A program made the position numbers and the translations under genes. Below are positions 1 through 5,597 of a stretch of 6,508 nucleotides of DNA, piece by piece. How positions within the stretch are numbered: position 1 is the stretch's first letter; every line of letters begins with the position of its first letter. The DNA is taken from the NCBI GenBank assembly GCA_030550225.1, contig JAUQPV010000146.1, forward strand, positions 1 through 6,508, in the 5' to 3' direction. Under the pieces are notes generated by a model, which saw nothing but the letters and a program-made list of their open reading frames with translations, had not been told where the DNA came from and did not search any database. The stretch is from Acidobacteriota bacterium. Lineage in GTDB: Bacteria > Acidobacteriota > HRBIN11.

Positions 1-301
1 TTCCGTGGCCCACGTCGGGGACGAACCCCTCCCAGATCCCCGAGCCGTCCCACCGGGGCGCCAGGGGATGGGCCTCGGGGTCCCAGCCGTTGAAGTCGCC
101 GACGACGGAGACCCGCTCGGCATTGGGAGCCCACACGGCAAAGAGGGTGCCCCGCAGGCCGTCCACCTCCATGGGGTGTGCCCCCAGCTTCTCGTAGAGG
201 CGGAAATGGTGCCCCTCCCGGAAGAGGTGGACGTCATAGTCTGTCAGCCGGCTGATGCCGTAAACGACGGGTGCCGCCGTCTGCCGAAACCGGTGAGCCA
301 T
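1..301 (-). CDS. glgB: 1,4-alpha-glucan branching enzyme GlgB, N-terminal fragment (runs off window start)
   Basis: Reading leftward from the ATG at 301-299, the 100 codons present encode a typical GlgB amino end. The protein starts MAHRFRQTAAP and then shows LTDYDVHLFREG, HFRLYEKLGAHP, FAVWAPNAERVSVVGDFNGW and RWDGSGIWEGF. These are hallmarks of the N-terminal carbohydrate-binding module (CBM48) that precedes the GH13 catalytic barrel. GlgB family enzymes form alpha-1,6 branches in glycogen in the cytoplasm. The catalytic domain lies outside the window, so activity cannot be judged. The start is supported by a strong Shine-Dalgarno GGAGG on the minus strand (315-311), 9 nt before the ATG. 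The gene is divergent from the ribosomal genes. The family is clear; only the fragment limits confidence. Confidence 0.95.
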   Translation of the reverse strand, partial: MAHRFRQTAAPVVYGISRLTDYDVHLFREGHHFRLYEKLGAHPMEVDGLRGTLFAVWAPNAERVSVVGDFNGWDPEAHPLAPRWDGSGIWEGFVPDVGHG

Positions 302-343
302 AGATGCCTTCCTCCGACCTACCCGACGGTCTGCCGGTGACTG

Positions 344-372
344 TTGCCAGGACGGGCCGGACGCATTATACT
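344..372 (+). promoter_or_regulatory. sigma-70-type promoter for the rplM-rpsI-rpsB-tsf genes
   Basis: TTGCCA at 344-349 and TATACT at 367-372 are separated by exactly 17 bp, each one or two bases from the housekeeping consensus. Transcription would start near 379, giving a leader of about 115 nt before rplM. The leader shows only short pairing possibilities and no recognised riboswitch. The minus strand carries a perfect TATAAT (370-365) overlapping the same element, which could serve glgB, but I see no good -35 for it at the right distance. Confidence 0.65.
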
Positions 373-494
373 GTAAAGCGTGTCCCTACCGGCAGTCTCC
401 CACCGGCCGTTTTCCAGCGACAGGCGGGGTATATGTCGCAGGACATCCGGCAGGGATGGCCAACAGGTGTCGGCATCTTCGGAGGCGCGAGCTC

Positions 495-926
495 ATGAAG
501 ACCGTCGTTCCCAAGCTGAAAGACGTCCAACGTCGTTGGTGGGTCATCGACGCCCGGGGTCAAGTCTTGGGACGGGTCGCCACTCGGGCGGCCATTCTCT
601 TGATGGGCAAGCATAAGCCCGACTACGTGCCCTACATGGACGTGGGCGACTATGTGATCGTCATCAACGCCCGGGAGGTCGTCCTGACGGGCCAAAAGGA
701 AAAAAAGAAGGTCTACTACCGTCATAGCGGCTATCCCGGGGGCCTGAAGTCCGTCACGGCGGCCCAGGTCCGGGCGACGCATCCCGAGCGGCTGATCGAG
801 TGGGCCGTTTCAAGGATGCTCCCGAAGAATCGCCTCCGGAGAGTCTATCTGCGGAAGCTGAAGGTCTATGCCGATGACCGGCACCCCCATCAGGCCCAAC
901 AACCGGTCCCCTACCCCCTGACCTGA
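495..926 (+). CDS. rplM: 50S ribosomal protein L13
   Basis: The protein has 143 aa, the normal length for L13, an early-assembling protein of the large subunit that binds 23S rRNA. Family blocks appear in order: WWVIDARGQVLGRVAT near residue 14, GKHKPDYVPYMDVGDYVIVIN near 38, VLTGQKEKKKVYYRHSGYPG near 63, and a C-terminal part with MLPKN, LKVY and HPHQAQQP. The ATG at 495 is chosen over an upstream in-frame ATG at 456. It gives the canonical MKT... amino end and has GGAGG at 481-485, 9 nt upstream. It is the first gene after the promoter at 344-372 and is followed by rpsI, its usual partner, though after an unusually long spacer. Confidence 0.97.
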   Translation: MKTVVPKLKDVQRRWWVIDARGQVLGRVATRAAILLMGKHKPDYVPYMDVGDYVIVINAREVVLTGQKEKKKVYYRHSGYPGGLKSVTAAQVRATHPERLIEWAVSRMLPKNRLRRVYLRKLKVYADDRHPHQAQQPVPYPLT

Positions 927-1131
927 GAGTCCTGGCTTATGATGCGGGATGCGGGACTTGAGGCCCTGGCGATGGCTCTTCTCGACGACTGGCCCATCGG
1001 CCCACCTGTGCTGCCAATGCCCGTGCCTGGCGAAGACCAAGCCGGGCAAAGAGCAAAGGGCAAAGAGTAGAAGGCCGACGACTCTATGCTCTTTGCGCTT
1101 TGCCCTATGCGTTTCACCTTATGGGGGGACG
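927..1131 (+). repeat. rplM-rpsI spacer with degenerate 7- and 8-nt repeats and a long hairpin
   Basis: This 205-bp spacer has no credible gene. It holds GATGCGG twice in tandem (941-954). Octamer-like units at 990-1013 include the 18-nt block GGCCCATCGGCCCACCTG (991-1008), which recurs exactly at 4104-4121. Heptamers follow at 1044-1071 (GGGCAAA, GAGCAAA, GGGCAAA, GAGTAGA) and at 1082-1123 (CTCTATG, CTCTTTG, CGCTTTG, CCCTATG, then two weaker ones). The two heptamer sets are inverted relative to each other, so the RNA could fold. Bases 1053-1067 pair with 1089-1103 in 14 of 15 positions, and TAGA 1068-1071 can pair with TCTA 1083-1086. No U-run follows, so it is not a standard intrinsic terminator. 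Confidence 0.7.
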
Positions 1132-1530
1132 ATGGCGACGTCAATCGTTCAGTGGTACGGCACGGGCCGCCGGAAGGAAGCCGTGGCCCGCGTGTTCTTA
1201 CGTCCCGGTTCGGGGAAGATCACGGTCAACGGAAGAGACTTTGAGGAATACTTTCCCCGCTTGTGGCACCGTCTGCGGGCCCGAGAGGCCCTAGTCGTGG
1301 CCAACCTGGTGGACCGTCTGGACGCCCTGATCACGACCCGCGGGGGTGGCCTGACGGGCCAGGCCGATGCGATCCGCCTGGGGATCGCCCGGGCCCTGTT
1401 GGCCTACAATCCGGAGCTCCGGCCCATCCTGAAGAAAAACGGGCTGTTGACCCGAGACCCGCGGCGGCACGAGCGGAAGAAGTACGGTCAACCGGGCCGC
1501 CGAAAGAAGTATCAGTACCACAAGCGGTGA
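1132..1530 (+). CDS. rpsI: 30S ribosomal protein S9
   Basis: The protein has 132 aa, normal for S9, whose C-terminal tail reaches the ribosomal P site and contacts tRNA. Family blocks are WYGTGRRKEAVARVFLRPGSGK near the N-terminus, ITVNGRDFEEYF, the glycine-rich TTRGGGLTGQADAIRLGIARAL near residue 67, and LLTRDPRRHERKKYGQPG. The end is KKYQYHKR. Most bacteria end in SKR, so His replaces Ser here while the terminal Lys-Arg is kept. The ATG at 1132 is preceded by a G-rich stretch (about 1124-1129) that is a usable but not classic ribosome binding site. An upstream extension would translate the repeat spacer and is rejected. Confidence 0.97.
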   Translation: MATSIVQWYGTGRRKEAVARVFLRPGSGKITVNGRDFEEYFPRLWHRLRAREALVVANLVDRLDALITTRGGGLTGQADAIRLGIARALLAYNPELRPILKKNGLLTRDPRRHERKKYGQPGRRKKYQYHKR

Positions 1531-1532
1531 TG

Positions 1533-1633
1533 CCATAGACCCCGGCCTCCAGACCTATCGTGGAGGACTCCCGGGTCCCGTCTTGAGCCGAAAGAGCCCC
1601 CTGGATGGACTCGTGAAGTAGCAGGGTCTATGG
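1533..1633 (+). promoter_or_regulatory. candidate structured RNA leader upstream of rpsB, closed by a perfect 10-bp stem
   Basis: CCATAGACCC (1533-1542) and GGGTCTATGG (1624-1633) are perfect inverted repeats enclosing 81 nt. Inside, CCTCCA (1546-1551) pairs with TGGAGG (1561-1566) around a 9-nt loop, and GGACTC occurs twice (1565-1570 and 1607-1612). Downstream, a further small hairpin is possible (GGTCG 1658-1662 with CGACC 1670-1674). The element starts 2 nt after rpsI stops and lies in the transcript ahead of rpsB. Ribosomal protein S2 is known to regulate rpsB-tsf through leader RNA in some bacteria, but I recognise no published motif here. Alternatives are an rpsI terminator without a U-run, or a small MITE-like insertion, although no target-site duplication is visible. 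Confidence 0.4.
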
Positions 1634-1683
1634 TCCAGGCCTGAGGTCCCTATGGCGGGTCGTATCCTGCGACCATGACTCAG

Positions 1684-1731
1684 ATGCCCACCTGCCCATC
1701 TGCCGAATGGCTGAATTCCCGAATTACGGAC
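1684..1731 (+). repeat. degenerate octamer array just upstream of rpsB
   Basis: Consecutive 8-nt units run ATGCCCAC, CTGCCCAT, CTGCCGAA, then more diverged TGGCTGAA, TTCCCGAA and TTACGGAC. The 16-nt block CTGCCCATCTGCCGAA (1692-1707) also occurs at 4135-4150, and 15 of its bases occur inverted at 3848-3862. The array stops directly at the rpsB Shine-Dalgarno sequence. Confidence 0.6.
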
Positions 1732-1737
1732 AGGAGG
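1732..1737 (+). promoter_or_regulatory. rpsB Shine-Dalgarno, fixes a TTG start
   Basis: AGGAGG ends 7 nt before TTG at 1745. The next in-frame ATG (1763) would be 25 nt away and would remove the first residues of the conserved S2 amino end, so the TTG is the start. Confidence 0.8.
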
Positions 1738-1744
1738 TTCCGCC

Positions 1745-2569
1745 TTGGCCGTCGACCTGAGTATGCGAGAACTTTTAGAAGCCGGGGTCCACTTTGGTCA
1801 CCGGACCAGCCGGTGGAACCCCAAGATGCGGCCTTTTATCTTTACCGAGCGGAATGGCATCCACATCATCGACCTCCAGCAGACGATGACTCGCTTCCGG
1901 GAAGCCATCGCTTTCGTGACCCAAACGGTGGCCGAGGGCAAAAAAATCCTGTTCGTGGGAACGAAGCGCCAGGCCCAGGACATCGTCAAGGCCGAGGCGG
2001 AACGGTGCGGTATGCCGTATGTCATCCACCGGTGGCCCGGCGGCCTGCTGACGAACTTCGAGACGGTCCGTCGGAGTATCGAGAAGTACACGGGCCTGAA
2101 GGCACTTCGGGAGGATGTCCAACAGTGGTCCCGTATCCCGAAAAAGGAGCAGTCGCGAATCGAGAAGTACATCCAACGGAAGGCGAAGCTCTATGAAGGT
2201 ATCCTGACCCTGGACCGCCTGCCGGGAGCCCTCTTCGTCATCGATTCAGAGAAGGAGGCGACGGCCGTCCGGGAGGCCAACAAGTTGGGTATCCCCGTCG
2301 TGGCCATCTTGGATACGAACTGTGACCCGGAACCGATCCAGTACCCCATCCCGGGGAATGACGACGCGATCCGTTCCATCCGATTGTTCACAGCTCGGAT
2401 CGCCGATGCCGTCTTAGAAGGTCGGGGCATCTACGAGGCCCATCTGGCTGAGGCCGCCGAAGTCGCCGCGGAGGCCTCCGAGGCGGCCGGGGCCTTTGGG
2501 ATGGAAATCGACCGCTACGAAGCTTACGAAGAGGCCTTCCAGGAAGAGGAAGAGGAAGAGGAACTTTAG
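1745..2569 (+). CDS. rpsB: 30S ribosomal protein S2 (TTG start, acidic C-terminal tail)
   Basis: The protein has 274 aa. S2 binds the small subunit late in assembly, near S1 and the mRNA exit region. Family blocks in order are LLEAGVHFGHRTSRWNPKM (residues 10-28), IHIIDLQQT, ILFVGTKRQAQ, HRWPGGLLTNFETV, LPGALFVIDSEKEATAVREA, and GIPVVAILDTNCDP followed by YPIPGNDDAIRSI. The conserved core ends near residue 230. The remaining part is Ala/Glu-rich and finishes with a run of glutamates (EEEEEEEL), longer than the roughly 240-aa E. coli protein. Such tails occur in several lineages, and I see no known domain in it. tsf follows after 48 nt, the standard rpsB-tsf pairing. Confidence 0.97.
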   Translation: MAVDLSMRELLEAGVHFGHRTSRWNPKMRPFIFTERNGIHIIDLQQTMTRFREAIAFVTQTVAEGKKILFVGTKRQAQDIVKAEAERCGMPYVIHRWPGGLLTNFETVRRSIEKYTGLKALREDVQQWSRIPKKEQSRIEKYIQRKAKLYEGILTLDRLPGALFVIDSEKEATAVREANKLGIPVVAILDTNCDPEPIQYPIPGNDDAIRSIRLFTARIADAVLEGRGIYEAHLAEAAEVAAEASEAAGAFGMEIDRYEAYEEAFQEEEEEEEL

Positions 2570-2617
2570 CCGAGCGGCTTGAGAGCCACGTTCAGGCCGT
2601 TCCCGGAGTAGAGAGCC

Positions 2618-3220
2618 ATGGACAGGGACAAGCAGGACCTCATGGCGAAGGTCAAACAATTGCGGGCGGAGACGGGCGCCGGTTGGATGGACTGCCGGAA
2701 GGCTATCGAAGAGGCCGAGGGCGACATCGAGCAGGCTCGGCGCATCCTGAAGGCCAAGGGCGTTCAGATGGCCCAGAAAAAAGCGCACCGGGAGACTCGA
2801 GAGGGCCTGATCGAAGCATACATCCACTTCAGCGGTCGGTTTGGGGCCCTCGTGGAGGTCAACTGCGAGACCGACTTCGTGGCCCGCACGCCCGAGTTCA
2901 AGAAGCTGGCCCAGGAGATCGCCCTCCAGGTCGCCGGGATGAACCCCCGGTACGTCTCCCGGGACCAGGTCCCGGAAGAAGAGGTCCATCGCCTGCGGCA
3001 GGAGTTCGAAGAGACGGTCGCCGCTTCCGTCGACCCGGCCGCCCGGGATTCGGCCTGGGAACGCTATCTGGAGCGGTTTTACGCCGAAAACTGTCTGCTG
3101 GACCAACCCCTGGTCCGGGACCAGACCCGGACGGTCCGGGACCTCATCACAGAGGCCATCGCCCGCCTGGGCGAGAACATCGTCGTCCGTCGCTTCCTCC
3201 GGTTCGAGCTGGGCGAATAG
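2618..3220 (+). CDS. tsf: elongation factor Ts, short (Thermus-like) form
   Basis: EF-Ts is the nucleotide exchange factor that releases GDP from EF-Tu. The 200-aa protein has the N-terminal UBA-like module with LRAETGAGWMDCRKA (residues 15-29), then REGLIEAYIH, the EF-Tu-contacting VNCETDFVAR (TDFV at 85-88), PRYVSRDQVP, and a C-terminal LGENIVVRRFLRFELGE. The length and the ending resemble the compact Thermus thermophilus protein (about 196 aa) rather than the 283-aa E. coli form with its duplicated core subdomain. The ATG at 2618 has GGAG at 2605-2608, 9 nt upstream. A second in-frame ATG at 2642 is less likely because it removes the start of the first helix. It follows rpsB by 48 nt and is probably cotranscribed with it. 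Confidence 0.96.
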   Translation: MDRDKQDLMAKVKQLRAETGAGWMDCRKAIEEAEGDIEQARRILKAKGVQMAQKKAHRETREGLIEAYIHFSGRFGALVEVNCETDFVARTPEFKKLAQEIALQVAGMNPRYVSRDQVPEEEVHRLRQEFEETVAASVDPAARDSAWERYLERFYAENCLLDQPLVRDQTRTVRDLITEAIARLGENIVVRRFLRFELGE

Positions 3221-3258
3221 CCGCCGCCCTCGGGGCCCCTTCACCGACGGGGGGTTCG

Positions 3259-3843
3259 ATGTACGTTGGCGTCATCGGCCTCATGACTTGGTTGGCCTTG
3301 CCGTGGGACCTCCAGTGGGGTGTGGCCCAGGGCGTGACCTGCCAGTTTCAGACACCCGTCCAGTGCCGCCGGAATCAATGGGGCTTTGAGCTCCAGGTCC
3401 TCCGAGACGCCGACCTCTCGACGTGGCCCCCGCTGTATCGGGTCTTCCAACGGGTCACGACCCTGCGGCGGGACCAGGCGCTCTTGGTCCTGCGGGTCCG
3501 ATGGATCAACCGGTCCTCAGAAGCCCTCCTGATCGAACCCTCGGCCGTGTGGTTCTGGCTTCAATCGGAGCGGCCCCTGAGCCCCCTCCAGTGGGAGGAC
3601 CTGATGGGCCTCTTGAACCAGCCGAATCTACCCCAGACACCGGACGGCCAATGGTTTCAGTCCCATACGATGGTCGAAGTCGTCTACGTCCCCCCGAATC
3701 ACTTCACCGAACGGTTCTTGCTCTTCCGGGTCCCGACCGAGGGATGGAACCGGTGTCAGGTCCATTTCGACCCCGTGTGGGTCGGCACCCAACCCTTGGG
3801 GGTCCGGCTGTTCTGCCGGAAAAAGGGACAGGTCGGCCGATAG
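3259..3843 (+). CDS. unrecognised tryptophan-rich protein, probably exported, beta-sandwich-like
   Basis: I do not recognise this 194-aa protein. The first 25 residues are hydrophobic (VGVIGLMTWLALPW near the start, then GVAQG), consistent with a signal peptide or N-terminal anchor, although no positive charge precedes them. The rest alternates hydrophobic and polar residues: LLVLRVRWINRSSEALLIEP (residues 75-94), VEVVYVPPNHFTERFLLFRVP (139-159) and VHFDPVWVG (168-176). An N-x-S segment followed later by a PP-turn and an F-x-VP strand resembles Ig-like/DUF4352-type beta-sandwich domains; this is inference by pattern only. It has 12 Trp residues and four Cys (28, 36, 166, 186), which could form two disulfides if exported. 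The ATG at 3259 follows a G-run (3249-3254) that can act as ribosome binding site. Base and codon use match the neighbours. It starts 38 nt after tsf and may be read through from it. Confidence 0.7.
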   Translation: MYVGVIGLMTWLALPWDLQWGVAQGVTCQFQTPVQCRRNQWGFELQVLRDADLSTWPPLYRVFQRVTTLRRDQALLVLRVRWINRSSEALLIEPSAVWFWLQSERPLSPLQWEDLMGLLNQPNLPQTPDGQWFQSHTMVEVVYVPPNHFTERFLLFRVPTEGWNRCQVHFDPVWVGTQPLGVRLFCRKKGQVGR

Positions 3844-3879
3844 GCAGTTCGGCAGATGGGCAATGGGCCGGTCGGCAAG
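3842..3879 (+). repeat. octamer repeat array, inverted copy
   Basis: Octamers TTCGGCAG, ATGGGCAA, TGGGCCGG and TCGGCAAG run from 3848 to 3879. They are reverse complements of the CTGCCGAA / TTGCCCAT type units seen at 1684-1707 and 4103-4174. Bases 3842-3862 are an exact 21-nt inverted match to 4136-4156. The array begins within the stop codon of the preceding gene. Confidence 0.65.
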
Positions 3880-4102
3880 TAGTGAACCATCGAGCCGATA
3901 AGCGCAATGAATCAGGCCCAATGAAAAAATTTGAAGTTTACAACCTCGACTTCCCTTATCTGAACGGAGCTTTTCGACCGTTCATCCACCCGCAATGAAA
4001 CAGTAACCCCGATGGCCGTGGGGATGCTGGCGTCCGTAGCGGCTATCCCTTAAACTCTTGATGCTCTGCAACGACGTAGAGGCGGGTCAGACCTTTCTCT
4101 AC
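3880..4102. other. spacer with AT-richer island, small hairpins and a doubtful 25-codon ORF
   Basis: The stretch between the two inverted arrays is AT-richer than its surroundings around 3905-4010. It contains a 25-codon ORF (3921-3998) starting MKKFEVYNLDFPYLNG. It has no convincing ribosome binding site, and I would not call it a gene. TGAACGG (3961-3967) and CCGTTCA (3978-3984) form a 7-bp stem with a 10-nt loop, and GGGAT (4021-4025) with ATCCC (4045-4049) forms a weaker one. No U-run follows either, and no clear sigma-70 or -24/-12 promoter for the downstream regulator was found. Confidence 0.4.
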
Positions 4103-4174
4103 CGGCCCATCGGCCCACCTGCCGGCCTGCCTGTCTGCCCATCTGCCGAACTGCCTTATTGCCTTACTGCCCAA
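4103..4174 (+). repeat. nine-unit degenerate octamer array abutting the regulator start
   Basis: Nine 8-nt units in perfect register fill exactly 72 bp. The first two are CGGCCCAT and CGGCCCAC. The next six fit CTGCCNNN or TTGCCNNN, and the last is CTGCCCAA. The array ends 10 nt before the ATG at 4185. It shares an 18-nt block with 991-1008 and a 16-nt block with 1692-1707. Confidence 0.75.
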
Positions 4175-4184
4175 TGACCGAGTC

Positions 4185-5597
4185 ATGGCCGAATCCCGCG
4201 GCCTCGTGTTCGTCTTGGACGACGAGCCCGACATCGTCGAGGCGCTGACCGAAGTCCTGGAAGACGAGGGCTACGCCTGCCGTTCGGCCCGGGACCCCCT
4301 CACGGCCCTGGCTCAACTCGAGCAGGAGGAGCCCGACGCCGTCCTCTTAGACCTGCGGCTTCCCTACATGGACGGCCGGGAGGTCTTCCAACGGCTTCGG
4401 CGCCGCTATCCGGATTTACCCGTCCTCATCATCACGGCCCACGGCGATATCCCGACGGCCGTCGAGTTTATCCGACAGGGCGCCTTCGAGTTCCTCGAAA
4501 AGCCCCTCCATCGGGAGCGGGTCCTGACGGCCGTCCGTAACGCCGTCGAGCAGTACCGCCTCAAGCGGACCCAGGCCTGGCTCCAGCATTGGGCGGCACC
4601 GCCGCGCCTGCTGGGCCACAGCCCGGCCATCGAGCGGCTGCGGGAGGAGATCGAGCGGGCCGCCCGGACCGATGCGACCGTCCTCATCGTCGGGGAATCC
4701 GGAAGCGGCAAGGAACTCGTCGCCTGGGAAATCCACCACCGGTCCCCCCGTCGGAACGGACCCTTCGTGCGGGTCAACTGTGCCGCCATCCCGAAGGAAC
4801 TCATCGAGAGCGAGCTCTTTGGCCACAAAAAGGGTGCCTTCACGGGTGCCATCTCGGACTACCGGGGTAAGTTCGAGCAGGCCGACGGCGGCTCGATTTT
4901 CCTGGACGAAATCGGTGACATGAGCCTGGAGGCCCAGGCGAAGGTCCTGCGGGTCTTGGAGACGGGGGAGATCGAGCCCATCGGGTCGGGGCAGTCGCGG
5001 TTCGTTCGCGTACGGGTCATCGCGGCCACGAATCAAGACCTGGCGGCCCGTATCCGTCAGGGCCTCTTTCGGGAGGACCTGTACTATCGTCTCACGGTCC
5101 TGGTCATCCGAGTCCCGCCCCTGCGGGAGCACCGGGAAGACATCCCCGAGTTGGTCGAGTGGTTTGCCGAACAGTATGCTCGCCGGAACGGCCTGCCGGC
5201 CATCCGATGGTCGCCGGTGGCCTTGGAGCGGCTGAAGGCGTATGCCTGGCCGGGCAACGTGCGGGAACTCCGGAATTTTGTCGAGTACTGCCTGACGCTC
5301 CATACCCGACCCGAGATCACGGCCGCCGACGTCGAGGCCTATCTGGCGGACCTCCGGCGTCGGGTCGGGGGGCCGCCGGCGGAGGTCCCGGCGGTCGGAC
5401 CGGTGAGCGTTCCCGTCGACCCGGCCGGGCCGCTCCATGCCTTTCTCGAGCGGGTCGAGAAGTGGTACATTCAAAGGGTTTTAGAGCAAACGGGCGGCAA
5501 TGTGGCGGAGGCGGCCCGACGGCTCAAGATCCCGCGGAGCAACCTTTACAAGAAGATGGAAAAGTACGATATTAAGATCCGGAAGGGCGTGGAGTAG
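4185..5597 (+). CDS. NtrC-family sigma-54-dependent response regulator
   Basis: The 470-aa protein has the full three-domain layout of NtrC-type activators, which use ATP hydrolysis to open sigma-54 RNA polymerase promoters after phosphorylation by a sensor kinase. The receiver (about 7-120) has acidic pair D12/D13, phospho-acceptor D56 in LLDLRLP, T84 and K106. The AAA+ domain (about 142-370) has Walker A GESGSGKE (170-177), the sigma-54-contacting GAFTGA loop (217-222), Walker B GGSIFLDE and the WPGNVRELRN segment. A C-terminal Fis-type helix-turn-helix shows GGNVAEAARRLKIPRSNLYK. All key residues are intact, so it should be a working activator. No kinase gene is in the window, so its signal is unknown. 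The ATG at 4185 fits the domain start, but no clear Shine-Dalgarno precedes it. Its last codons overlap rnpB. Confidence 0.95.
   Translation: MAESRGLVFVLDDEPDIVEALTEVLEDEGYACRSARDPLTALAQLEQEEPDAVLLDLRLPYMDGREVFQRLRRRYPDLPVLIITAHGDIPTAVEFIRQGAFEFLEKPLHRERVLTAVRNAVEQYRLKRTQAWLQHWAAPPRLLGHSPAIERLREEIERAARTDATVLIVGESGSGKELVAWEIHHRSPRRNGPFVRVNCAAIPKELIESELFGHKKGAFTGAISDYRGKFEQADGGSIFLDEIGDMSLEAQAKVLRVLETGEIEPIGSGQSRFVRVRVIAATNQDLAARIRQGLFREDLYYRLTVLVIRVPPLREHREDIPELVEWFAEQYARRNGLPAIRWSPVALERLKAYAWPGNVRELRNFVEYCLTLHTRPEITAADVEAYLADLRRRVGGPPAEVPAVGPVSVPVDPAGPLHAFLERVEKWYIQRVLEQTGGNVAEAARRLKIPRSNLYKKMEKYDIKIRKGVE
5545..5573 (+). promoter_or_regulatory. candidate rnpB promoter inside the regulator coding sequence
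   Basis: TTTACA (5545-5550) and GATATT (5568-5573) are 17 bp apart, matching 5 of 6 and 4 of 6 consensus bases. A start about 7 nt downstream would fall near 5580, where the extended closing helix of RNase P RNA begins. The local stretch is AT-richer than the rest of the gene, but it also encodes the Lys-rich end of the HTH domain, so composition alone proves little. Confidence 0.45.

Noticed and set aside
949..1131. N-terminal extension of S9 through the rplM-rpsI spacer
   Set aside because: It would translate repeat sequence and make S9 193 aa long; the ATG at 1132 gives the normal 132-aa protein.
1532..1634. Small transposon-like element with 10-bp terminal inverted repeats
   Set aside because: There is no target-site duplication and no second copy in the window; a leader RNA or hairpin explains the pairing equally well.
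2414..3244. 276-codon open frame on the minus strand
   Set aside because: It is a shadow of the rpsB end and tsf, whose products are certain; high GC produces long antisense frames.
3236..3254. Hairpin CCCC/GGGG hiding the ribosome binding site of the gene at 3259
   Set aside because: Only four G-C pairs in a G/C-run region; too easily produced by chance to list as a regulatory element.
3921..3998. 25-codon ORF (MKKFEVYNLDF...)
   Set aside because: There is no convincing ribosome binding site, it is very short, and its AT-rich bias can come from the local island. It is kept only as a note in the spacer entry.
4103..4174. CRISPR array
   Set aside because: The units are contiguous 8-mers without spacers, far shorter than CRISPR repeats, and no cas gene is present.
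4416..5474. 352-codon open frame on the minus strand
   Set aside because: It is antisense to the intact NtrC-like regulator and contains no recognisable domain.
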